64,000 nucleotides of DNA from Cenococcum geophilum 1.58. Taxonomy: Eukaryota > Ascomycota > Dothideomycetes > Gloniales > Gloniaceae. This document shows positions 1-11,889 of the stretch, piece by piece (the first letter of the stretch is position 1; each line of letters opens with the position of its first letter). The stretch spans positions 124,001 to 188,000 of the forward strand of contig KV748195.1 in NCBI GenBank assembly GCA_001692895.1. The letters run 5' to 3'. Under the pieces are notes generated by a model that did not search any database, had not been told where the DNA came from, and worked only from the letters and a program-made list of their open reading frames with translations. Made by a program: the position numbers and the translations under genes.

Positions 1-369
1 AACACCTAGAGCGTTATAAAAGCGCTGCTTAAATATTATTAGGATAGCCCTATTGTTAGTAGCGCGCCTTACCTAAGGGATAGAGCTTACGGCGGCCTTG
101 CGGAATCTATAACCCCTAAAAAGGTATTTAGCTATAGGCTTGTACGTCTTTTAAAGCTTCTACTCCTCTAGCTCGCACTTCTACACCGTTACCTCTCTAT
201 GTATGGCAGCCTTGCTATATATATACAGTGCGGCCTATCTGGAGATAAAGTATTAGATATATATAGTATAGAACTTAGTGAGGTAGCTAATAGACCCTAC
301 TACGCGCGTTGTGCGCTAGAATATAAGCTGGACCTTCTTATATCCCCTCCTGGTTTTAACGCTCCCTAT

Positions 370-1185
370 TGCTATACTAAACTAGTCCTCTAGGTCGTAT
401 ACGGCGTCGGCCTTATTATCATAGGGTGCTTCTCGCCTTACCTTTAAGGGGCGACCCTCGTTAGGCCTATAGAGTGTCACTCCCTATAGCACGGTTATAT
501 TATACAGCACCGCCTCTATAGCGCACCTAACCCCCTTACTAAAGCGCTCCTCTACGTTATCTATAGGCACTATAACTGCTATCTCCCTTATACTAAAGAA
601 CCTCGCCCTAAAGCGGAAGACCTGTATACTTAATAATAACCCCCTAAGGTAGCTATATAATACCGTAACTATACCTACGCGCGTACCGAGGACTAGGTTG
701 TTAAGGTCTTTTATATTATTATTTTACTTCACCCTATTAGCGGCCAAAATCCTTAATATGTTAGCTATATACTTTATATATAGTAGTATATAGAAGTCCT
801 AGTCGGACTTAAAGGACCTAAACCCTAGGACGAAATACTCTAGGGCCTAGGACCTGCTTAAGATATACCCTATATCCGCTATAACTGCTAGAAGGGATAA
901 TAGTTTAGGGAATAAGGGGGCGAGGTATATTAGAGGGTTAGTCCTGTCTTTAAAGCACTATTATACCTTATCTAAATGCCTATTAGGCGAAACGTCTACG
1001 ACTAGCTATGCCTCTAGTATTATTAAAAAGCCTATTACTATAGAGATTATCTCCCCTAGTAGACCGTATAAGGCCCGGGCATAGTTAGAGGGTCTAAATA
1101 TTTAAGCTTATACGCTATCTATAGCTCGGTATAGTCTCCGCTTTAATGCTAGTTAAAGTTTTAAGGGCCTAGTACTTAGATAGCC
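370..1185 (-). pseudogene. unidentified RIP-degraded coding-like region
   Basis: On the minus strand this stretch reads as a long peptide broken mostly by TAG or TAA at places where Gln or Trp would fit. That is the pattern seen in the identified relicts of this window. I do not recognise the family. No start, stop or domain could be fixed, and the plus strand is also readable in parts, so even the strand is uncertain. It ends next to a short repeat (1191-1259) also found at 23982-24049, which suggests it belongs to a transposable element. Positions 1-370 have the same base composition and hold nothing else I can name. Confidence 0.25.
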
Positions 1186-1190
1186 TAAGC

Positions 1191-1259
1191 GTTGGGTGCC
1201 CAATTATAGCACTTAGGTTAGCCTCGCTATCGGCAACGTGTTTATATTAAAAGCTTTAT
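1191..1259 (+). repeat. dispersed repeat, copy 1 (other copy 23982-24049)
   Basis: About 70 bp aligns with 23982-24049 in the same orientation. Shared blocks include CAATTAT.GCACTT and GGCAACGTGT or GCAACGTGT followed by AAAAGCTTTA. Most differences between the copies are C/T or G/A, as expected for RIP. It may be the untranslated end of an element, but the element itself is not identified. Confidence 0.6.
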
Positions 1260-2863
1260 AGCAAAGATTCTCTTTAGTCCCATATATATTGGTGCGAATT
1301 ATTTTACCAATGCCTCCCCTTCCTACGCCAAGCGATTTAGTTACCTTTTAGTTGACCTTACTAGAATTTAATGGCCGAATAATTCTAATGGCCTTACGCT
1401 ACTAGGCTCGCAAGCTTATAACTAGATTAGCGCAAGCAGCAACGTAGACACTCTAGCGTTTGCCGCTTATACTAACTATAATAATACCCGGCATGTTCTC
1501 CGTCAGTGCTATTAGGCCGTAAATAACCTATTCCCGCCATTCTTTAATAATTAGAGGGGACATTTTGTGGTCCTAGCGTCTTTAGGCCCTATTTTGGCTT
1601 AGCTATTAGCACTAATAATTAAGTGCTGGTTTTGGCACCCTAGTAGTTTTAACTCCTATCTTTAGCTATAGAAACTCTAACCTACAAGCTAAAACTTATA
1701 TTTTAGTTAGATTTAGCATTATACACTAACCTATTAGTATCTATTTTATAGAAACCGCTAACAAAGCACTAGTAATAATATCTCTACTATCCACTTTTAG
1801 TCTAAAGACACTAGCAGATTTTGTGGAAACCCTAAAAAAACTAGAATAGAAATTTAATATTACCTATAAACCCAACCACGAAACAAAATAGAAAATAATT
1901 AGTCTTATATTGTTATAATTCTCTTATATATAATAGATTTATGCTAACGTATAAGTCCTTAATAATTATCCTATATTTACGCACTACCCTCTTATAATAG
2001 TGCTGGGGCGTGTTACCTGCCAAATTCCGCCATGCTGCTATAAGGGCGAAGAATTAGTTTCCGCAACCGGATGCACGTTTTTATTAGTGAGATAGCTTCT
2101 TTATTGTGACTTTAGGACTTAGAGCGGCTTTAAAATCACTTATTAATAAGCGATTGTTCCTGTATAGAGTGCTGCATTAATATTATATGCACCCTTCCTT
2201 TGGTATTAACGCACAACGGTCTATAGCTTTGTTATAACACTAAGTAGATAGTAGGTAATATAGAACAAACCTAGCTATATAATATTCTTTAAAAGTAGTC
2301 TAGTCTCTTTTGTAATACTAAGGCCCCTAAAACTATATTTAATAGACAGAGTTCTTATCCTTAATTGTTTAGTTTAATATAATTGAAAGATATATCTTAA
2401 TCTAACGTATAAGTGATTATATTAAGCTTTAGACGACATAGGCTTCTTAAAAGGCTTGGCTTAAGGTAGGCTATGCCTGCGTCTGCGTCAATAGTTACGC
2501 ATTCTCTATTTTAAAAGCTTCCCTTAAATAAACATATATAATTAGGGGGTATGCAGTTAGCAGTGCCCTATTTTAATTAGGAAAACCCTATACTCTAATT
2601 TAACTACTATATAAAGGGTAAATCTATTAAGCCTTAATTAGTAGGAGGTGGATATTAAAATAAATGAAACTTTGGAGGTGGATTTTGTATAAACCCCTAA
2701 ATAAAAACTATCCCTTGAATATGCTTTTACGTAGAATCTTAAGCGAATATAATGCAGTTATCCTTGTGCCCGTTCTCTCTTTTCCTAGGTATGTTTTCCC
2801 TACCTCTCTAAGATCTCTATGTCGCTGCTTGTAATGATTTAATCGCATACTCTTCCACAAGCA
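1260..2863. other. AT-rich degenerate sequence, nothing identified
   Basis: All frames are full of stops and CA/TG dinucleotides are scarce. From about 2740 the composition becomes less TA-rich, marking the start of a less-mutated island that continues to the hAT-type element at 3032. No gene, RNA gene or element end was recognised. Confidence 0.5.
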
Positions 2864-3031
2864 ATGTCGTCGCCAGTAACTTCGATTTCTGTCCTACCTA
2901 AACATAAATCACTAGTGTCCACGATACTTCCGACGTCGTCAATCTTACTGCTGCAAGACTTTCTTTCCTTTTTGGAGACGGAGCCCTTAGAGGCAAATTC
3001 CGTCTTGGCCTCGCTCTCGCTGGTACGGCAT
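2864..3031 (+). pseudogene. short ORF interrupted by the hAT-type insertion
   Basis: An ATG at 2864 opens a frame of 56 codons (start MSSPVTSIS) that stops exactly at the first base of the element's terminal repeat (TAG at 3032). If the element and one copy of its target duplication are removed, the same frame continues for about 20 codons into 3687 onward. The sequence is not RIP-scarred and has normal CA and TG. I do not recognise the peptide. An antisense frame is also open here, so this may not be a real gene. Confidence 0.2.
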
Positions 3032-3678
3032 TAGAGTTGGGAATAAGCAAGCGAGCCAAGCTGAGTAGGCTCAGCTTGCTGGCTTGCAATTTTTGACACC
3101 TTGAGCTTGCTTGCTTGGCTTGTTTGGCCAAAATCGTCGGCTTGCTTGGCTTGCTTGCCCGCTTGATTAATTTTTCTATAGAAGTCTTGGGGTTGTATAC
3201 AAAATCAAGGCTATGGCCCGCTCCAAAATCTCTCCTCTGTGGCCTGACCCGTAGTTATAACGCGCAGTTATGCAGGGGTGGTTATTATGAAGCTTGGCAA
3301 GGTGTTGAGGGAGGCTTTGAGAGGCTTCAAGTCGGCTCTTAAATTTTGTACGGAGTAGTGCCGAGGATATAATTGGGAAATCACGTGAAAAGAACCACAG
3401 AGAAGCTTTGAAGAGGCACGTGACGGAGATACCCGGGCGGTCGGCCCGGAAAAAATAACTAACCGGTGCTTATTTGCGGTATTTATATGCAAAATTATTG
3501 AACTAACTACTAATTGTATATATATATTACCTATTAAGCGGGCAAGCTAGCTTGTAAGCTGAGCCTTATTTGGCTTGCTTGCTTGCTTAAAATAGGCCTT
3601 CCAGCTTGCTGGCTTGCTTGATTGGTTAGCAAGTAAGCAAGCCAAGCTAGTAAGCCAGCTTGCTTATTCCCAACTCTG
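3032..3678. mobile_element. hAT-type non-autonomous element (647 bp) with 8-bp target duplication
   Basis: The ends are inverted copies of AGAGTTGGGAATAAGCAAGC (left from 3032 with a leading T, right ending 3678 with a leading C on the opposite strand). The flanks are TACGGCAT at 3024-3031 and TATGGTAT at 3679-3686. They are identical except for two C-to-T changes, so they read as an 8-bp target duplication later touched by RIP. Inside both ends are many subterminal copies of GCTTGCTTGG or its complement, as hAT transposases usually bind. The centre (3180-3530) carries no transposase. An 8-bp duplication, short inverted ends and subterminal repeats are hallmarks of the hAT superfamily. The parent autonomous element is not in this window. 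Confidence 0.85.
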
Positions 3679-3686
3679 TATGGTAT

Positions 3687-5235
3687 GGATTCACTTTTGC
3701 TATAACGATATCTATGCTAGTCGGTTTGAAGCGGATGGTGCTTTGCGGATGAGGGCGTAAGGCTGTTCTTGGTGTAAGTTAAGTATATAAGAGGTTGTGC
3801 TTTCTACTTACCTTTATCGTTGTTTAACAGACCTATTTTCGTGTTTAGCTTTTTAATCGAAGATTTAAACTTATAAATGAGAGGTAGCGGCCCGTATTAC
3901 AGGCGTGAGTGATATAGAAACTCGTTAGATCGCCTTTTATGCATTTATGCATTATGCCTTTATAAAAGCAGTAGTTAAAAGGTGGTACTTATGTAATAAG
4001 ATTTAGTAGTAGTATAGTTATATTGGCACTACAATATAAACCTTTTGTTGTTGTTTAGTTGTCAAGTATTATGGAGTACAGTAAGTAAAGAATATAAGAA
4101 TCTGACTTAGTAATAAAGAAGGAGATGGAAGAACTAAATTGGTTACCGCTATGTTACTGAGTATTATAGAGGGCAGTAAGGAATGAGATAGAGTATCCGA
4201 TTTGGCATTAAACGGAACTATTGTCCACTTATCTCCAACTAAGCTTTTGAAGAAACCTTTGCCGTTTTAAGGTTGACCTAATCCCTAGGATGTCGAAATG
4301 CGGCATGCCTTAAGATAACGTAGGCGTGTAATTACCTTTCGCATTTGTGGATGCTCTCTCTCGCTTATTGAGATATGTAAAGCATTAAGCTTTTCTTATA
4401 TATCTTGGTAATTAAAATGCAGCGTTTTCCGGACCGAGCGCTTTCTTATATCCTTTTAGCGCTCGCTGGTATTAGAGTAGACATTATAGCCATGTTATTT
4501 ATTTAGGGGCAAGAGCGAAATTAATATTATAGATAGACGTCACTGTTTGAAGGGATAGTCGCCTTGTGTCGACTAAGATCGTATTTACTTACCCTGTTTT
4601 AGTTACCTACACCCTTTAACTTACTATTTGTTCCTTTTACCTACACCTATCTTATATATATATAGTCTCTTTTCTTTTATAGATTAATTGATAGAGTTCT
4701 CCTTTTAACTCGTCTGTTTGACACCTTAGCCTGGTCTAGGGATGTATATAATTAATATAATCACTCTAATTATAGTCCTTCCTAACCTTAAATATACGAT
4801 TATATACCTAGTATATGAGTTTCCTTAAGAGTTATGTGATTGGTAGAAGTAAGAAGTAGTAAACGGTAGCCTTTTGTACTGGGACCTAAGCGTAATAGTT
4901 ACGTGTATCCCTAGCCTAGTCTCTTACGTAAGGACGTTAAGCGCATTACTTATTTATAAGTGTTAGTTATGCCGACGGTAGAAGCCTATAAGAGAAAGAT
5001 ATAAGATTCCACTATCTTAGAGTAATGGTGAATTGATGTCGTTAGCTAACGATTAGAGGCAAATAATGGGAACGAATGAATTATTATAGATGTTGATTAC
5101 TCTATGCTAACCCCGCAAGCTAAGACAATTGCCAAGTTTTGCGTACCTAAGGCCTTAGCCTTAGACGACGGTTTCGCAGCCATCCTAGCTTTATCATAGC
5201 TTTATTATAGCGGCCCTTTAAAATCTTTTAAGAAA
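3687..5235. other. degenerate sequence without recognisable gene
   Basis: The sequence starts less mutated near the hAT-type element and becomes strongly TA-rich. All frames are interrupted. I saw no inverted ends, tandem array or domain signature. Confidence 0.5.
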
Positions 5236-5239
5236 TAAA

Positions 5240-6720
5240 GATAAACTATTAACCTGCTTGTTCTATTACCCTTTATAATTGCCTTCTAATGGCTCTAAGA
5301 TGTATACTATACCTAAGAACTTTGCCTGTTATGAATCTCGCCGACTAAGGGTGGGTGTAGGTATTAAATGGATAGGTTTAAATTCGTATCTTGGCCCGCC
5401 ACCTAGTTCTGCTGTGATAACGCGGATAGGGAATATATTAATCACAGTGGCGACTAATTATTAGTTGTGGCGCCTGGCGAGACATTATGCTAAACGTAAT
5501 AATTTGGTAGCTATAGTGCGAATGCTTAGAGGTAGAGGACTGGCCCTTTTATGTTATACGGATATAGCGACGCAAACATTAGCGGGAAATTGGTTGTGGA
5601 TAGATCGAGCACGCTGGTCTATTATCTGCTAAGGGGGATTTCGTAATAATAATGTCTCCTGGAGACTTAGACCTATATAGACTAATTGGTAAGTATCGGA
5701 ATATTAATTATAAAAAGGTAGGTGCGAGCACTCGCAAAATTAGAAAACTTCTCTGTATGAATTTTGCCTTATTAATATTCTACTCCCCTTTATTGCTATA
5801 AAATGGCGGAGCTAACTAGTATAGATACCGTGTTTGTATCTACTATCTCTCTCTTATAAGTTCTCCAGGGATATTATAAATAAATATTAGCTATTTGAGA
5901 ACTTTAAGATCAACTACTAGCTCTTAGTATGGTTTTACTTCTTTTTATTAATGGCGCGGATTACGTAGTCGAGATCTACTAGCTATATAAGCACCCTCTA
6001 CTTTAATGTGGCGAAGGATGCGATTATCTTAAAAAGATTATGAGCGACGCCACTGCGATAGCCGAGAATTTATGCTGGAATAGGATCTTTTGTTATATGA
6101 GGGATATGTTATGTATATATATATTAACCTTTATAATCGGCTTTGCTAAGAATAACTTATAATTACATCTGCTCTTATTTTAGTAGTAATGTGGCTAACT
6201 TTCCTTATAAGTCAAGAAGCGATCGCCACGCCTGGAATTATTTGCACTTATAGAAAGTTAATCTAATATACGATATCTGATCTTAACGAAGCCGAGGAAT
6301 GGTTTGGAGATCTCTCTCTGTTAGAAACCGACAGAAACGCGTTTCTAAGCATCTGCGTGAAAAGCTCAAACTCTTCTTATAGCCTTTAACTGAGGAAAAT
6401 AGAAACTATAATGGAAATACGAGGTATTGGCACTACGGAGTCCAATAAAATGGTCTTCTGCACGCCTGAAGAGGCCTTCGGTAATATAGCGGACTGGGAG
6501 CGAAATCTCTAAGCCTGTTTTTATTCCTTTAGAGATAAATTCGAAGTGGTATTTAAGAGTGTACCTGACACTTTGTCTGCTGGGGATATTGCTAAATACT
6601 TTGGGTATTTAAGGCGGGAGAGCGGCACCTAGTAGAGACCTATTGTGATTGGAGAAGATCTTACTAAACCTTACTAAGTAATTGATCTATGCGGTGTCTT
6701 GCTACTTTATAATATTAGTT
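5240..6720 (+). pseudogene. unidentified degraded gene
   Basis: A plus-strand frame beginning near 5279 stays readable for roughly 400 codons, with TAG or TAA at regular Gln/Trp-like positions. It contains a hydrophobic stretch near 5920-5960 (LVWFYFFLLMA) that could be a membrane segment. Its base composition matches the other RIP relicts. I do not recognise the family. There is no neighbour on the same strand that suggests a pathway. Confidence 0.3.
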
Positions 6721-7080
6721 ATAAGATCTAAGTTACTATAATAGGATAACTGTGTATCTAGCGTTGCGCTGCGCGCTTACCTTAGGATATTTTATTTAAT
6801 ATTGACATTGCGGGAAGTGAGTATGTCTTGGGTGCGTGCTTCTTGTTTCTTAGATTAGGAAAGGTAGATGTAATAGCCTATACGTTTTAATTTAAAGGGG
6901 AGATCCTGTAAGCCAATTAGGACTAGCGATTTTGGGAATATTTGAGTTATAGTGCTGTATGAGAAGATGAAGTTAGCAAGATAGCATTTGCGTAGTTGGC
7001 AAAAGCATAGAAAAGTTATATATATTCTCCACTTGGACCTTTAGCTTAGCAGCTAGGCCTAGCAATAGTCGGGGGGCCTC

Positions 7081-7488
7081 CTCTATTTAAGGCGGCTCTG
7101 GCTTTCCAAGGCCTTGGCATCGTAACGCGGCGTCTATCGCGATACTCGCGGTTATTGAGTGCATTGAGCTAGTTCTATGCAAATGTGTCTTGTAAGCCGT
7201 TGCCGGCCAAAATCTATTGCGGTAGACGCCAATACCATCCTGGATGTCAATGAATCTATTCTGTAGCACTTTGACATCTTGTGGTGCCCTTATTACCGCC
7301 TCTACTTCGATGGGCGGTTTCGCTGCTCTTAAGTCGCCAATCCTCTTCGTTGGGCTGCGTGATTGTAACCTGTAGTTGCGACTGGCGCTTGTGAGCTTAG
7401 TTGCTGCTGTGAATGTGGTGGAGCGGGAGAGCGTTGATTTTATATTATACGAAGTATCTACTTTTGTTTACGGCGGTAGCATTAGAAG
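7081..7488. other. less-mutated island, no gene assigned
   Basis: Normal CA and TG frequencies and a higher GC content stand out against both flanks. A minus-strand open frame of 60 codons exists (7269-7087), but it has no recognisable motif and starts with GTG, so I do not call it a gene. RIP acts on duplicated sequence, so this island is probably single copy. Confidence 0.4.
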
Positions 7489-7497
7489 GGGATTTAG

Positions 7498-8462
7498 CGG
7501 CCAGGATCCGGGTAGTAATACTTGGCAGTAACTTTACTGCCCGAATATTTTAATTAGCGGCGGCTTAGTAGGCGGTTAGGGTAGCCAAGGCACTACTTAG
7601 GCACCTATTTTACTAGTAAAAGCTATATAAATGCAATGTTTACCAATACCCCCCTACCCTGGTATGCCCCGTAGGCTGCCGCACGGTTAACGGATGTGCA
7701 CGTACTTTTGTTACCGTTAAGATTTGTTAATTAACACCACGTAATTGCCACCCGAGCTCTATAAATACGTGGTAATGGCTCCCTACGCTCTTTACTAAGA
7801 CCCTTACCTAAAATAGACGCCTCTACCTCTGTTACCCCCGCCGCCGCGCTTTAGGAAACCTAGCTAGCTAAATAGAAAGCCTACGAGAAGCTAAGAAACG
7901 AGAACGTGATCGCGGAAACGCAGGCAGCTATTTAACTAATCCCTCCTAAATACTTGCTCGAGCCGGAAGCTGGTAAGCACTCTAGCCTTCCAAAAGGGTG
8001 TAGTTATTATTGCTTTGAAGAAAGAATAAAAAAGGGATAAGTTGCCGCAGTAGATTCGACGACCTCCCCGAAATCACCTCCTTGGCCCCTCTCCCGACTT
8101 TAGTGACCGAGTAACCCCAAATCTTGTTAGGCTAGCTCCAAATTAATATAACCGTAGAACTTACTATGCCACTACGCCGTAAGGACTTTTAGTTGTAATC
8201 TTATGAATTTAATTAAAATATAAACCCCTTCCTAAATCTTACTATTGAATATTTCTACGTGTAACACTATGCTAAGGATCACGATGTAGATTACTTAAAC
8301 ATAGCGGCTCTATGCTAATCGATTGATCTATGGCTCTAAAATCTAGATCTATAACACTAAAAACAAGCTCTAAGCTACTGATTTTATACTGGTAGAACGA
8401 AACTTAATAAGAGATTTGGGCAGTAAAGTTACTGCTAAGTGTTACTACCCGGATCTTGGCTG
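7498..8462 (+). mobile_element. MULE-like (Mutator-type) element with 45-bp inverted ends and 9-bp target duplication
   Basis: Left end 7498-7542 and right end 8418-8462 are inverted copies containing GATCCGGGTAGTAA, and their inner half is itself palindromic (GGCAGTAACTTTACTGCC). Differences between the ends are G/A or C/T. The flanks are GGGATTTAG (7489-7497) and GGGATTTAA (8463-8471), a 9-bp duplication with one RIP-type change. Long inverted ends and a 9-bp duplication fit the Mutator superfamily. The 965-bp interior has only a short relict ORF and no MULE transposase signature, so it is probably non-autonomous. Confidence 0.75.
7790..8103 (+). pseudogene. relict ORF inside the MULE-like element
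   Basis: A plus-strand frame from about 7790 reads as a polar, coiled-coil-like peptide with segments such as AYEKLRNENVIAET, then a Cys-containing part (GCSYYCFEE). It is interrupted only by TAG or TAA at Gln-like codons and ends near 8103. A TATA-like box (TATAAATA, 7760-7767) precedes an ATG at 7775, but that ATG is in a different frame, so either a frameshift or another start is involved. The family is unknown. It may be a captured gene fragment. Confidence 0.35.
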
Positions 8463-8728
8463 GGGATTTAAGTTCTTTAGAGTGACTACGTAGTGAGACT
8501 GGGGTTTAACGTGCGAGTTATGTGAACGACTTCGTATTAAAAAATCTGGTAGAGTAACCGACATATATATTGATTCAATTTCAAATTATGAGGTATGGTC
8601 TATATATTGGCTTTATTTAATAATATTATTAATGGAACGGCATACTATGTAGCCGTCTGAGTATAGCGTTTAACTATTCTGGGTAAAGCTCACTGCCAAG
8701 ACTGCTGCCTGAGGTGAGTTAGAGTGGT

Positions 8729-8810
8729 TACCTTAGTAAGCTTAGACGTGATTCCGTTGGTACGGATTTTTAATCGGTCCGTAAGCGGACTAACTATGTT
8801 TTTGTGAAAC
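8729..8810 (+). repeat. dispersed repeat B, copy 1
   Basis: Contains ACCTTAGTAAGCTTAGACGT, then a TTCCGTTGG block and an AATCGG..CCG.AAGCGG palindromic block. Related copies lie at 30221-30272 and 55001-55085 in the same orientation. The differences are mainly transitions. It resembles an element end, but no partner end was found. Confidence 0.7.
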
Positions 8811-9419
8811 CCCTAGAATTATATGCGAAGTGGTTTTATTCTATTTAACTGCGGTTATTGCGTCTAGAAGTGATGGCTAAATGCTTCTTACTTTAACTTT
8901 TGGTTGAGCTTTTTTTAAGAATTATTAAGTATCTTAATAGTTTTTCTGTGTTTGCTGTACGTTATACTTATAGATAGTTTTATAACGTGGCCAAGTTGGT
9001 TTAGTCTGTCGATTTTAGTCTAGGACGGTTTGTTACCGATTCCTAAAGTTTTAGAACTGTTATAAGGGATAACGGCGCTGTTGTCGCTGGAGCCTTGCCT
9101 TTGCAGTTTTTTGCGAGGTAGGTATGGATATTATCTTCTATAGATGTCTTTGTTTTGGAGGGGAAGTCGGTAATAAGGCTAAGCCGTTATTTGGTTAATA
9201 AGGAGGATTATTGCTTTAAATAAAGTAACTAAGAAGTAGTTAGGTTTCCCGTTACTTATAACGTACTTAAAACTAATTAATGTTTTAGTTATAACGGTTT
9301 GTTAGAACGCGTTCTTAAAATAAGTTAGTTATAAACCTTATCGCGGTTAATTGTAATCCTATTGTTTGGATTATTATGAACTTTTATAGCACTGCTATAA
9401 TGAGTTTAATTACGTGAAA

Positions 9420-10160
9420 TTAGGCCTATTATCTATTCCTAAGGACTACCTTTAAGCGTTAAGGTATATTCCTATTAAAGTTAGGTAAAACGTTAGAAGA
9501 CTTATTAGGATTTTCGACCTATAATATGCTTAATGAGTATTACAACTATGGTTTTAAGTTGGATTATTATTTAGCGGATTACGAGGTATTTAAAGTAAGG
9601 GGAGTTGGAGATTCCTAATATTAGATAATATCCCTAGGGGAACCTAAAGAAGAGGAAGAGAAGGGGACGAAGTATAAAGAGCCTATAAAGTTTGCTCTTG
9701 GTAAAGATCGCGTTATATTATTAAGAAGAGAAGTTATACTAAATTAGATGCAACACCACTCTGTAAAGGGCTATATTGGGTAAGTAAATCCTAAGAAGAG
9801 TTTAACTCTAGTTTATTAACTACTTATTAACTATTTACATTAGTTTCTAATTATACTTTAGTTATATTAGTTGTGATAATGGCTCTAAAAGAGTCCTTTA
9901 TATGGGTTTCCTACTTATATAAGCAGACTTCCTTTATTCCGCTTTTAGTCGGTATCTATAGTAATTTTATAGATTTATTCATTCCTTCTAATATTATTTA
10001 GTTTATTAAGTTGTGGGAATAGGAGATAAAGTCTCCTATATAAAGCAAAGCGTAGCTTATAAGTAAGAACGATAAGGAGTATAAGTTAGTGGCTTAACTG
10101 CTCTAGATAAGGACCTGGATAACTTTCTTAGGGAGCGCTAGGAAACGCAATATGATTATT
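9420..10160 (+). pseudogene. unidentified degraded gene
   Basis: The plus strand is coherent from about 9440, including a charged stretch near 9630-9700 (GEPKEEEKGTKYKEPIKF), and then a hydrophobic part. Breaks are TAG or TAA at Gln/Trp-like positions. It appears to run into the repeat that starts near 10160 without an obvious junction. I do not recognise the protein. The upstream part (8811-9420) is more degraded and could be its 5' end or another element. Confidence 0.3.
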
Positions 10161-10530
10161 TTTGACAAAAAAGGTTAGCGATATCTGCTTGCGGATATAC
10201 GTATGTCTGCTAATTAATTCTATATATATAGTCTGAGCTTGCTAAAGTAAGGTCTAAGGGACTTTTGTAAGGTTTCTTAGGCGATCTAACTTGTTTTATA
10301 TATAGAGCAGTTACCCTTTTTAACGAAATTGATCTACCCCCCTATAATAGCTATTATCTTAGAAATACCGTTAAATTAATCCGTAGAAGCAGCTCTATAA
10401 TCGATAAGTATATTTAGTAAAAAGCGCCGCTAAACGGGCAATGTGTTGATTGAATCGCCTATAGCCTACCTAAATAATAACCACCTAAGGACTTTAAGCT
10501 GCTTATTACTACTATTTTAGGGGGCTACGA
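10160..10530 (+). repeat. repeat A, strongly RIPped copy (partner 56095-56495, inverted)
   Basis: The segment from about 10250 to 10530 aligns with the reverse complement of 56095-56375. Differences are mostly C-to-T or G-to-A, here towards TA. The partner has an extra 24 bp near 56210 that keeps the reading frame. The left 90 bp or so (around TTTTTGACAAAAAAGG) is shared with 56403-56490 in the opposite relative orientation, so a small internal piece is flipped between the two copies. Confidence 0.75.
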
Positions 10531-10726
10531 ACGTAGTTATAAAAATTAAACGCGAAGGGGAAGTAAAGAAGGCATATATTTTCTATCTCGGTACTAATAG
10601 TATCTATTAATATACCTTGAGTCGGTTTGTTATAAGTAAGGGGATTATAGTTTAAAGGCGGATAATACGCTTACGTGTGTAAGCGGTAGGTGGTAGAATA
10701 AAGTCACCTGTGGAGACTAAAAAGGG

Positions 10727-11300
10727 TGCGTTTGGTTGCAGCTCTAGATTGAATCTGGAGGCTTTAGAACCGAGTTGATCTAGAGCCTTAATCTAATCTA
10801 GAGGTGACTGTTTGGTTAATTTAGCGACTTTCTAATCTAGAGCTCTTCCAGATTGGCAACCGCGTCAAATTCGCACGCTTTACCGTATATAGTAGTTGAA
10901 CCTGAGGTCTTGGCGTTAGATTAATCTGGAGCTTTTTTTTTCCAGATTAATCGTCAAGTCGAATCTGGAGCTTTGCTCGTGTACCCGTCCGATTGCCCAC
11001 TATACCCCTACTACTACCGCCCTCACTGATGACGGTATTACTGCTGCAGCTGCAGGCCCTATACGACGTCCTCTTCTTAATCCTTACTATCGCCGTGCGG
11101 ATCTGACTAGTTGGTGTTTGTACTTAACATAGGGGCAGAAGACGTCGCTAATTTTGAGCCTTATCTAAGGCCTTTTTAGAATGATTAACTGAATAGTTAG
11201 CTTTATTTATCTACTAATTGACGCCGGTTAAAGCATGGACTAATATTAGATTGAAAAAGCTCCAGATTTATATTTCTGGTTTGGAGTTTTGAGTTAGACT
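10727..11300. repeat. cluster of AATCTRGAG motifs in inverted pairs
   Basis: Starts with GGGTGCGTTTGGTTGC, similar to GGGAGTGTTTGGTTGC at 44357-44372 and to Harbinger-type ends. Inside are repeated CTCTAGATT / AATCTGGAG motifs in both orientations. Examples are a facing pair at 10741-10760 and perfect 10-bp arms at 10931-10940 and 10951-10960. Looser copies occur to about 11290. It may be a nested or foldback MITE, but I could not define the ends or a target duplication. Confidence 0.4.
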
Positions 11301-11885
11301 GCCTGTATATTAACTTAATAGCTAATTGTGCAAAGTTGCGGCGGGCGAAGCTTGGCGTGGATTATCCCTTTACGCTAATGTTAGAGTCTAAGAACGAAAT
11401 AAGTGATATCGTTTTAGTAATTAGAAGTTTGACGTATTTCTGAATTAGTACCTTAGTATAAATGTTTAAATGCTTTAACTGAAACCCGTAAATTTGAGTG
11501 AGTAATTTATGGAAATTGCGTGTATAGTATTACTATAATGAACTTTAGATATATATATATAGACTAAGAAGTCCTTATGTTGTATTAGTTGTTAGTATAG
11601 GTGGTCTTTTTTAGGGCTGTAAAGAGGTATATAAAGAGTCTATTGCCTAAGACAAGAACCCTATAGTATACTTTCTTGTTATCTCCTAACTATATATCTC
11701 CGTTTATTATTAGTAAAGAGACCGTAATATGCGTATTTATAGGCGTGTTGGTTACTTACCTACCTTTTAGCTTTAAGAATAAGGAATAATAATAAAAACA
11801 AAGCAGCTATTGCAAGTAAGGTGGTAATAAAGTCTTTAGATATCTGTTATATGCTATTTAGTATAATTCTAACGCAGACTTATAT
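11300..11885. other. degenerate sequence, nothing identified
   Basis: TA-rich and stop-laden in all frames. It includes the presumed 3' end of the NLR relict that lies to the right on the minus strand. Confidence 0.4.
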
Positions 11886-11889
11886 TATT

